Shown one piece after another: positions 53,668 through 60,698 of a stretch of 61,271 bases of DNA. Position numbers and translations under genes: made by a program. The notes below the pieces were generated by a model. It saw only the letters and a program-made list of their open reading frames with translations, had not been told where the DNA came from and ran no database searches. The stretch is from Rhodococcus marinonascens NBRC 14363 (lineage in GTDB: Bacteria > Actinomycetota > Actinomycetes > Mycobacteriales > Mycobacteriaceae), in assembly GCF_001894885.1 (NCBI RefSeq), contig NZ_BCXB01000027.1:1-61271 (forward strand), read 5' to 3'. Numbering within the stretch: position 1 is the stretch's first letter; the number at the start of each line of letters is the position of its first letter.

Positions 53668-54323
53668 AACTTTTCGAGGTGGACGGCGTCGGCCAGCGGC
53701 CGGCGCCCCCGCCACCCGAGACGCTCGAGGTCCGGCACCTGCTGGAACTCAGCGACATCACCCACGCATAACCAGGCGATGGGGCGCACCGGCTCGGGGA
53801 TGCCAAGCAGTTCGGTGAGGTAGGACTCGTCGTAGAACGACACCCACCCGACACCCACACTCTCTGCGGTGGCGGCAAGCCACAGATTCTGGATCGCGAG
53901 GACCGCCGAAAACAGCCCGGTGTCGTCGACCGTGTGCCTGCCGAGGATGTGTTCGCCGCCGCGGCTGCGGTCGTAGGTGACAACGACGCCCATTCCGCTC
54001 TCACGGATACCCTCGATCTTGATCGGGTCGAACGTCTGCCTGCGCTCGTCGGGCAGCGACCGCGCGAAGCGGAGTCGCGCATCCGCCACATGGTCGGCGA
54101 AACGGTCGAGGGTGCGGGGGTCCCGCACGACCACGAAATCCCATGGCTGCGTGTTGCCGACGCTGGGCGCGCAGTGACCGGCACCCAGGACGCGCTCGAG
54201 GACGTCCGCCGCGATCGGCATCCCGGTGAACTCGGCTCGCACATCCCGGCGACGACGGATCGCGTCGTAGACGGACAGCCCGGGCTCGACGTTCGATTCA
54301 GCACTTCCCGCGGACTCGGTCAC
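53664..54323 (-). CDS. bluB: 5,6-dimethylbenzimidazole synthase
   Basis: A 219-residue BluB of the nitroreductase fold that turns FMNH2 into the lower ligand of vitamin B12. VYDAIRRRRDVRAEFTG, CAPSVGNTQPWDFVVV, VGVGWVSFYD and PVRPIAWLCVGDV are the BluB signatures. Its ATG overlaps the upstream GTPase stop (ATGA), and its end overlaps the helicase stop by four bases. Confidence 0.9.
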   Translation of the reverse strand: MTESAGSAESNVEPGLSVYDAIRRRRDVRAEFTGMPIAADVLERVLGAGHCAPSVGNTQPWDFVVVRDPRTLDRFADHVADARLRFARSLPDERRQTFDPIKIEGIRESGMGVVVTYDRSRGGEHILGRHTVDDTGLFSAVLAIQNLWLAATAESVGVGWVSFYDESYLTELLGIPEPVRPIAWLCVGDVAEFQQVPDLERLGWRGRRPLADAVHLEKF

Positions 54324-55357
54324 GCCGTCACCGTATAGCGATGAACACCCAGCATGGCGCCGGGGTCCGTCTCTTCGCCGGCCGACACGACACAGCCCGC
54401 AAGTCGGGTTCGCACGCTCTCGGCTTCGATGTCGACGCCGATGAGAACCAATCGGGTCTTGCGATCTTCACCAGGCTCCCACCTCGTCGACGTGAACCGG
54501 ATGTGCGGTCCAACGGTCTGCACCTCGAACTTGCGCGACTGTCCGGGGACGGCGAAGTGCACAAACCCCTTGATGCGATAGATCCCGACCGGCCTGGTCT
54601 CGAGGAACTCGACGAGGCGCCGCGGGTCGATCGGTGAGACCGAATCGAAATCGACTGCCTCATAGGAGGAATGTAAATGACCGTGGGCGTCGCAGTCGTC
54701 GGGCTGATCCAACAGCAGCCGGTCGAGGGTAAGCTGCTCCCCCGCCGCGGGTTCTCGACCGTCCTCGCGGTCGAACAGCAATGTGGGCTCGACCCGCCCG
54801 TGTTCGGTGGTCAGCACCGGGACCCGATCGTTGAGGTCGCGGACCATCGCCTGCACGGCAGTTCGGCGATCGTCCTCGATCCGATCCGCCTTGTTGAGAA
54901 TCACCAGATCGGCGAGGGTCACATGCTTGCCGAGGTCAGGATGCTGCGCCGACATCTCCTCGAACTGCTCGCCGTCGACCATCACGACGAGACCACCGAA
55001 CATCACGCGCGGGTTCGCGCTACCGAGGACTAGCCGAATCATATTGCGTGGCTCGGCAAGTCCGCTGGCCTCCACGATGATCACATCGATCTGCGACGTC
55101 GGATTCGCGAGACGGTCCAGCATCTCGTCCATGTCCGTCACGTCCACGGCGCAGCACATGCAACCGTTGCTCAGCGACACCACGGAGTCGACTTGACCGG
55201 CAACCATCATCGAATCGATGTTCACGGCCCCGAAATCGTTGACGATGACGCCGACCCGGACACCGCGATTGTTGCGCAGCACATGGTTGAGCAACGTGGT
55301 CTTCCCTGAACCGAGGAACCCAGCAATGATGACGACGGGAATCCGCTTCTTCGCCAA
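54320..55357 (-). CDS. CobW-type (COG0523) GTPase metallochaperone
   Basis: A 345-residue G3E GTPase. Walker A GFLGSGKTTLLNHV, NDFGAVNIDS, the metal-binding GCMCC motif, EASGLAEP and NKAD are intact, and a CobW C-terminal domain ends in GVDIEAESV. It is coupled to bluB by ATGA, so it probably delivers cobalt or zinc for the cobalamin pathway rather than serving nitrile hydratase or zinc enzymes. Confidence 0.92.
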   Translation of the reverse strand: MAKKRIPVVIIAGFLGSGKTTLLNHVLRNNRGVRVGVIVNDFGAVNIDSMMVAGQVDSVVSLSNGCMCCAVDVTDMDEMLDRLANPTSQIDVIIVEASGLAEPRNMIRLVLGSANPRVMFGGLVVMVDGEQFEEMSAQHPDLGKHVTLADLVILNKADRIEDDRRTAVQAMVRDLNDRVPVLTTEHGRVEPTLLFDREDGREPAAGEQLTLDRLLLDQPDDCDAHGHLHSSYEAVDFDSVSPIDPRRLVEFLETRPVGIYRIKGFVHFAVPGQSRKFEVQTVGPHIRFTSTRWEPGEDRKTRLVLIGVDIEAESVRTRLAGCVVSAGEETDPGAMLGVHRYTVTA

Positions 55358-55426
55358 CGCCGTAACCTCCGTAGAACCTCGATGAGCTACCGGCCGCTCA
55401 TACTAGCGCCCGGCGCACGATCCCAG

Positions 55427-56266
55427 TCAGCCCACCGCGCGCAGGATCGCCGCGTCGACCGCGGTCGACGCAACCATCGGCAGCGCATGGTGGGTGGTTC
55501 CGTGGATCGTCGTGACAGTCGCCGCGGGAACCGTCCGCCGCACGTTCTCCCCCACCCGCCCTGCATCGTGCGCCCGGCTACCTCCGGCCAGAATCACCGT
55601 GGTGTCGACCGTCAAGCCCTCCAGCGCACGGGCGCTCGGACGTCGCGGCACGACAAGGCCGGTGCGCCCGAAGGTTGCCGCCCCGAGCGTGGTGACGTCG
55701 AGCCAGCGTTCGTCGACGCCGACGCCGGCGGCCTCCCAGTCGATGAGGCTCCGTTGCCGCTTTTCGGTCGGCTGAATCAACAACGGCACGGCCCGGAGCA
55801 GGTACCTCGGGCTCATTCCCGCAAAGCAGGACGTCGGGTCCAGCAACACCAGGCCATCGACACGGTGGGCATCGTGCAACGCGTATGCCAGTGCGATCAT
55901 CGCACCGTACGAATGACCGACCACAGTCGCCGAAGCCGACCCGAAGTGGTCGAGTATCTCGTCCAGCCAACCGAACAGTGCGTCAACGGTGCGTAGTGGT
56001 GCACCCTCGTTCACGCTACGGCCCACATCACCCATGACGTCGACCGCGTACACCCGGTGCCGCCGAGATAGCGCCTCGATGTTGTTCACCCACACCGTCG
56101 ACGTCGCGCCGCCACCGGGCAGCAGGAGGATCGGTTCTCCAGACTCCGGCCCACAGACATTGACGCGCGTCGACCCGAAGGGCGTCGGCACGTCGACCGC
56201 GGTCACCTCCACAGGCCAGGCGTCCAGCAACGCGTCGTAGGCGTGGAAGAAGTCGTCAGCAATCAC
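55427..56266 (-). CDS. Alpha/beta-hydrolase
   Basis: A 279-residue hydrolase. PILLLPGGGATSTVWVNN is the oxyanion turn, VVGHSYGAMIALAYALHD holds the nucleophile Ser (GHSYG) and IHGTTHHALPMV the base His. Substrate unknown. Its divergent neighbour is a MarR regulator and the gap has clear operator sequences, so it is probably under that repressor. Confidence 0.9.
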   Translation of the reverse strand: MIADDFFHAYDALLDAWPVEVTAVDVPTPFGSTRVNVCGPESGEPILLLPGGGATSTVWVNNIEALSRRHRVYAVDVMGDVGRSVNEGAPLRTVDALFGWLDEILDHFGSASATVVGHSYGAMIALAYALHDAHRVDGLVLLDPTSCFAGMSPRYLLRAVPLLIQPTEKRQRSLIDWEAAGVGVDERWLDVTTLGAATFGRTGLVVPRRPSARALEGLTVDTTVILAGGSRAHDAGRVGENVRRTVPAATVTTIHGTTHHALPMVASTAVDAAILRAVG

Positions 56267-56281
56267 AATCCGGCCCTCCTA

Positions 56282-56326
56282 GAATTATCTTGAATTATCT
56301 CGACAATCGAGATACTAGACAATCGA
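56282..56326. promoter_or_regulatory. MarR operator array
   Basis: A perfect palindrome TATCTCGACAATCGAGATA (56296-56314, 8-bp arms and CAA centre) is overlapped by direct repeats: GAATTATCT at 56282 and 56292, and GACAATCGA at 56302 and 56318. This AT-rich block fills the gap between the alpha/beta-hydrolase and marR genes and is the likely binding site of the MarR protein. Confidence 0.75.
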
Positions 56327-56380
56327 AGGAAGAGCCGCACTAGATTGCATGGCGTGGACCCAAACGAAGGAATACGGACC

Positions 56381-56869
56381 GTGCACAGACTGCGTGCACT
56401 GGCAGTCGAGCTGAATCTGCTCGGCGCCGAGTTCGCGCACATGCACGGGCTCCACACCACCGATCTCCGCGCCCTCATCTGCATCCTGGACGCGGAGCGC
56501 GCAGGCCTGGACGCCACGCCCGGCCTGCTCGGCAGTCAACTCGGCATCAACTCGGCGTCCGTGACCGCACTCCTCGATCGCATGGAGAAAGCCGGCCTGA
56601 TCCGGCGAACCCAGGATCCCGAAGACCGACGGAGATCGTTGCTTGCCGTCACTCCGCGCGCCGTCGAAATCGGCCAGACGTTCTTCGGACCACTCATCAC
56701 CCGGACCGGGGCCGTTCTCGACAATTTCAACGCCGCCGAAAGAGACGCCATCTCACGGTTTCTCGACGACGTGAACCGTGCGGTCGCCGTCGAACGCCAG
56801 GCTGGCAGTCAGCGGACAGACGACTCCGAGTCGAGATCGCGGAGGCGCCGTGCGGGTGAGCCGGCGTAG
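56381..56869 (+). CDS. MarR-family regulator
   Basis: A 162-residue MarR protein. The winged helix is LGSQLGINSASVTALLDRMEKAGLIRRTQDPEDRRRSLLAVT, broken here as GSQLGINSASVTALLDRM and RRTQDPEDRRRSLLAV. GTG at 56381 has GAAGGA at nine bases; GTG at 56354 and TTG at 56345 are alternatives. Its 3' end overlaps the convergent acetyltransferase by 61 bp. Confidence 0.9.
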   Translation: MHRLRALAVELNLLGAEFAHMHGLHTTDLRALICILDAERAGLDATPGLLGSQLGINSASVTALLDRMEKAGLIRRTQDPEDRRRSLLAVTPRAVEIGQTFFGPLITRTGAVLDNFNAAERDAISRFLDDVNRAVAVERQAGSQRTDDSESRSRRRRAGEPA

Positions 56870-57294
56870 AGTCCGTTCGGCTCACAGTCCCGGGTGATTA
56901 CGGTGCCCGCACCGATGACGCATCCTTCGCCCACCGTGACTCCCGGAAGGATGATCGCACCAGCCCCGATCCAGCATCCGTCGCCGATCACGATCGGACG
57001 ATCAATGACTCGCGCGCCCCGACCGGATGCCGGACCGATCTCGTGGGTGCTCGTAATGAACTGAACTCGATGCCCGACCGCGACCTGCTTGCCGATCGTG
57101 ATGGGGGCGGTGCCGTCGAACAGGACTTCACGGTTGACGAAGGTCCCGAGCCCCATCCTGATGTCCCGTCCACCGAAGTGGCAGCCCGAGTAGATGCCGG
57201 CTCCCCATACCTTCGCGCCCGCCGCCATCAGCAGGAGAATCCTGAGCCACACGGGAACGAACGCCGACGATTGGACGATGGTAACGAAGCGCAC
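56809..57294 (-). CDS. Hexapeptide-repeat acetyltransferase (MAT/WbbJ type)
   Basis: A 161-residue left-handed beta-helix acyltransferase. HFGGRDIRMGLGTFVNREVLF, ITIGKQVAVGHRVQFITSTH (active-site His) and IGDGCWIGAGAIILPGVTVG are the repeats, ending in YAGSPARRLRD. Probably acetylates a sugar of the cell envelope. Confidence 0.88.
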   Translation of the reverse strand: MRFVTIVQSSAFVPVWLRILLLMAAGAKVWGAGIYSGCHFGGRDIRMGLGTFVNREVLFDGTAPITIGKQVAVGHRVQFITSTHEIGPASGRGARVIDRPIVIGDGCWIGAGAIILPGVTVGEGCVIGAGTVITRDCEPNGLYAGSPARRLRDLDSESSVR

Positions 57295-57367
57295 GGCGTC
57301 ACCCTATCTGCCACTGGACGTTTGATGTCCCAGAACCCTCCAGCACCACAACGCTTTTGCACGTCCA

Positions 57368-57568
57368 TCACCGCGCATCGGCGGCCGCCGGGCAGCCACA
57401 CGGCGGAGTCCGGATCGTCGCGCCACATCGCCGACAGAAATGCGTGCGGTGCCCGCCGTTATTCGACGTCGCACACCCGCATACCTCCCATCCGACGAGG
57501 CACGAGTTGGCGGCAAGCTCATGCCCGTTGGGGCATCGACTCGGTGCGATTTCGGTGCTGGGAGCCAC
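57368..57568 (-). CDS. Small zinc-ribbon protein behind an SOS box
   Basis: A 66-residue protein, basic, with paired cysteines and histidine: CPNGHE, VCGC, GGHRTHFCRRCGA and CGC. This is a zinc ribbon of a small actinobacterial family of unknown role. GTG start at 57568. The upstream LexA-type box (57588-57603) lies 20 bp before the start, so it would be SOS-induced. No other frame in this stretch gives a convincing product. Confidence 0.7.
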   Translation of the reverse strand: MAPSTEIAPSRCPNGHELAANSCLVGWEVCGCATSNNGGHRTHFCRRCGATIRTPPCGCPAAADAR

Positions 57569-57587
57569 ACCCCAAATCTACTCAATA

Positions 57588-57603
57588 TCGAATATATGTT
57601 CGA
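57588..57603 (-). promoter_or_regulatory. LexA (SOS) box
   Basis: TCGAATATATGTTCGA matches the actinobacterial LexA consensus TCGAAC-N4-GTTCGA at 11 of 12 fixed positions. The symmetry extends outwards (CAATATCGAA at 57583 and TTCGACATTG at 57599, nine of ten pairs). It stands just before the zinc-ribbon gene. Confidence 0.75.
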
Positions 57604-57674
57604 CATTGCCGCAAAGCGTACGTCTCCCCCAACATTGCCGCCGGCACTGCGGGTACATGCCGGAGGCAGAAGCG

Positions 57675-58201
57675 TCAGCAGCGGCGAGCTACGAGATGGA
57701 CCTCAGGGAACCTGCGGTCCGCGTCGGGACGACTGATCGTCCGCCACAGTTCATCAAAGCCTGCCTTCGAGAGCGCTTCGGAGAGACGGCCGGGGTGCCA
57801 GAGCCATGCCGGTGCAACAGCGTGATCAAACTCGGAGACCTCGCCCACGCTGTCGGTGGTCTGGCCAGCGACCGCTACGAGTGCGCCGGGCGCCATCCTG
57901 GCGGCCGAACCAGCCAGGACGTTTGGAACATCCGATGGCGGTAGGTGAATCAGACTGAATCTCGCCAAGACCGCCGCAACACTTTGTCCGCCGAGATTGG
58001 TGGACTCGAGCTGGGCATCGTCGTGGACGAAGCTCAGCTCGGGGTAGTTGCGCCGACATCCAGCACGACGCCCTCGAGCGGGCGTTCTCGTACATGGTCT
58101 GCGAAGGCAGCGATGACGTGGCGCTCGAGTGGGGTCTGGTATGGAGTCGGAAATGCCTCGGGGTAGCGATCTGCGACAGCGTCATACCCAGGTTGAATCA
58201 T
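57675..58201 (-). pseudogene. SAM methyltransferase lacking its SAM-binding loop
   Basis: The 5' frame starts at ATG 58201 (MIQPGYDAVADRYPEAFPTP) and ends at VVLDVGA, just where motif I (DVGCGxG) should follow. The reading then resumes in another frame as NYPELSFVHDDAQLE and continues through RFSLIHLPPSDVPNVLAG to the family C-terminus VHLVARR at 57675. About 30 codons of the glycine-rich SAM loop are missing, together with a frameshift, so the gene is dead. Confidence 0.75.
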
Positions 58202-58271
58202 CCACGGATTATCCCTAGGTGCAGACCAGGACAAGCCGAAGACTCGGACAACTTTCTTGACGCAAGACGAA

Positions 58272-58481
58272 TCACATATAATTTCCCGGCGACTGATCCT
58301 GCTGTCCATCGGCCCGCTCCACCAGGAACCAACTCCCCGGGGCGTAGATCAGCTCCTGGGCGGCACGGACGATGACCAGCGCCCCCGACTCATGGATGCT
58401 GTAGGTGTCGTCGTCTCCGAAGTCGGTAACCGCGAAATCTGTCAGTTGGTCGAATGATCGGTGCGTCACGGTGAATACCAT
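58272..58481 (-). CDS. Hypothetical 69-residue protein
   Basis: A small acidic soluble protein (VFTVTHRSFDQLTDFAVTDF start, then GDDDTYSIHESGALVIVRA and IYAPGSWFLVER) with no recognised family. The sequence has the alternating beta pattern of a small folded domain. ATG at 58481. Upstream of it to 58708 there is no gene. Confidence 0.5.
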   Translation of the reverse strand: MVFTVTHRSFDQLTDFAVTDFGDDDTYSIHESGALVIVRAAQELIYAPGSWFLVERADGQQDQSPGNYM

Positions 58482-58708
58482 GACGCCAGTGTCCCACCCG
58501 GACAACGAAATGAACGCGAATGAATGGGCTAAGCCTCCCACTCGCGTCGCGTGCGGGTGGGAAGCTTCTCCCGGAAGGGGAGCCGAGTCCAACGTCCTCC
58601 TTGATCTCGAATTCAGCACCGTGAACTGCAGTTCAGGTCGAATCGACGGCGGTCGACACGGCTTTACGGTATGCCGTTTCCCACAGACCAGGTTGTCGTG
58701 GCCCCGGT

Positions 58709-59470
58709 TCACTCCTTGACTTGGTTGATGCGATCCGCTAGCCACTCGCAGTAGGTCCGGGTACTGCCTGGGTAGCGGCGCAGGTGATAGGACGTGTGTT
58801 CGCCGGTGAGGTAACCCTTCACGCCCGAAATGGCCCGCGTGTACGCCCGCCACACCTGTGGGATGTTGCGCCAGTCCCGGATGGTCGCCTGCCAGCGTCG
58901 CGTCCGGAGCCGATCGAGCAGGTCCGCAGCCCACGCATGCGGGTCAGCGAGGGAGAATGCGGCCGACTGGTCGGCGATGGTGCGTAGAGGCGAGTCGGGT
59001 GGGCAGCAGGTAATCACGTCAGAAGGATCGGCAAGCTGCCAAACGGGGAACGTTACCGGGATGATCCGGCGGCCGGCGATGCCCCATCCGCTCGCGGTGG
59101 CATTGACGACGTTCATGGGGTGGCGGAACGGGTCCGAAATCAGCCCCACACCGCGCAGGTCCAGTCCGGGGTGATTGCCCCAGCTGATCTCGGCAGCCAC
59201 GTGGCCGGCCAATACCCCACCGGCCGAGTAACCCACGAGGATGACGGGATTCGGGTCGTCGGCGATGTTGTCGAGCAGCATCTCTCGGCCGGTGCGCAGC
59301 GCCTCGTCGAACGAGACACCATGCGGGTCAGGCACCGGCCCGTAGCTGGCTTCCCACGGCACGGCGACGATACGGAACCGCCTCGGGTCCAGGAGTCGAG
59401 TGACGTTCGCCAGCATCGGGGACGGGAAGGGCTCACCAACACCCCGGCAGGTAAGCACGGTAATGGTCAT
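58709..59470 (-). CDS. Lysin B-like mycolyl esterase (phage type)
   Basis: A 253-residue alpha/beta-hydrolase of the cutinase/LysB type. VLTCRGVGEPFPSP is the N-terminal oxyanion strand, VILVGYSAGGVLAGHVAAE has the nucleophile Ser, ADPSDVITCCPPDSP the Asp and EHTSYHLRRYPG the His. Mycobacteriophages and rhodococcal phages use such enzymes to cut mycolic acids from arabinogalactan. The preceding small gene overlaps its start (ATGA). Most likely a phage lysis gene left in the chromosome. Confidence 0.72.
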   Translation of the reverse strand: MTITVLTCRGVGEPFPSPMLANVTRLLDPRRFRIVAVPWEASYGPVPDPHGVSFDEALRTGREMLLDNIADDPNPVILVGYSAGGVLAGHVAAEISWGNHPGLDLRGVGLISDPFRHPMNVVNATASGWGIAGRRIIPVTFPVWQLADPSDVITCCPPDSPLRTIADQSAAFSLADPHAWAADLLDRLRTRRWQATIRDWRNIPQVWRAYTRAISGVKGYLTGEHTSYHLRRYPGSTRTYCEWLADRINQVKE

Positions 59471-59607
59471 CGCTGACCGCCATTGCGGTGGATCGTCCCG
59501 CGAAGTGCATCGCCAACCAACAGGGCTGTCACGGCGGAGATCAAGCCGAGGTAGACGCCGTTCGGGTAGTGGCCGAGGTCATCCGCACGAGCCAAGCTGT
59601 CAGCCAC
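59467..59607 (-). CDS. Holin-like small membrane peptide (possibly truncated)
   Basis: About 46 residues with one hydrophobic segment (GVYLGLISAVTALLVGDAL) and a basic end (RGTIHRNGGQR). Its stop overlaps the lysin B start (ATGA), so it is in the place where phage holins sit. GTG at 59607 is the most likely start; upstream sequence in the frame is Arg-rich and not convincing, so the 5' part may be lost. Confidence 0.4.
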   Translation of the reverse strand: MADSLARADDLGHYPNGVYLGLISAVTALLVGDALRGTIHRNGGQR

Positions 59608-60698
59608 GACGGCACGAGGGTGTGGGACTTGATCGACAGGTCCTGCTGGACAACGGCATCGGCGGCGACGGTCGCCGACCCCAACATCCCAGACATCTAC
59701 GGTCAGCCGGGATGACGGACACAGACCCATCGATGCCCGAGGTGATCTACCGTGAGGGCGGGCACACCGGCATCCAGTCGCCGCTCTACTCGCTGAAACC
59801 GGATCACATGCTTGGTAGATCTGGTCGACAACTCATCCCCTATCGAACGACTGGTTCCCTCCGAGGCAACCTAGCATGTGAGCAGGACAACAATGAGGCA
59901 AAGACGACAGGGGTATTGATAGCTAGCCGCTAGCTAGATACAACATCATCTCAACAGCACTTGGGGACCTTTAGATCCTGCCTAGTGCGGCCCCGATTAC
60001 TGCGGCGTCCTCTTGTGCACTGCGACGGGCGAATGATTGTCACCGCAAGGGCGAGAATTGACGACACGTGGACGCTCGACGTCGAACACGATAGATCGAA
60101 CGACGGCTTCGCTGCTCCGTGGTTGTGGACAGATGTTTAGCGTCTGACCTGCGGTTTAGTTCAACTCGGCGGACGTTGACGCGGGTTCACGACCTGCAAC
60201 TTTCGGGTCACGTGTTGACGACGCCAACAGGGATAACAGCCGGTAGGCGTCTCCTTCGCCAGCACGGCGCCTTTGAACGTCCACCCAATCCACAGACTGG
60301 CCGTCCTGACCGACACGCTCCACCGCACGGACATGGCCGTCCACCCGCCCGGGTGGGCGGCCATCCGTCTCTTCCCACCGCCAACAACACTTGGCCATCG
60401 TCACAGTCGAGGCCCGGTGGCCTGGCACCGTCCAAGGCTATAGCCTCACGGACCCGCCGGTTGTCGGGCCGTGGCCCTCGGCGCGGATCGCGGCCGCTTC
60501 GATCGGTTCCAGCACCCGCCCGGCAGTCCCCAGACAGTCGGGCGCGCCGATCCAGATGGGTGTCCGTTTTGCCCCGTATAGTCCCCGCAATGCAGGGAAG
60601 GCTGGTCGGTTTCAATTTGTCGGCGCCCTGCGTGTTGCGCCCGTCGAGATGTCGATACCCATCCGCATCTCCTCATTGGTCGAAGGAGTCTAGTCACG
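59608..60698. other. About 1.1 kb with no convincing gene
   Basis: Six-frame reading gives only short or compositionally odd products here. Features seen: an inverted repeat TAGCTAG-CCG-CTAGCTA (59920-59936), a GC stem CCACCC/GGGTGG (60341-60356), and direct TCGAAC copies near 60080-60095. GC is lower around 59870-60000. This may be the eroded edge of the lysis region or a long intergenic control region. Confidence 0.5.

Noticed and set aside
55358-55426. Cobalamin riboswitch or zinc box before the CobW-bluB pair
   Set aside because: The gap is too short for a riboswitch and no Zur-like dyad is visible.
57357-57944. A 195-codon open frame on the plus strand
   Set aside because: Antisense to both the zinc-ribbon gene and the methyltransferase pseudogene; no domain.
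60156-60428. A 90-codon open frame on the minus strand
   Set aside because: Third-position GC is low for this genome, no ribosome site and no known family; not convincing as a gene.
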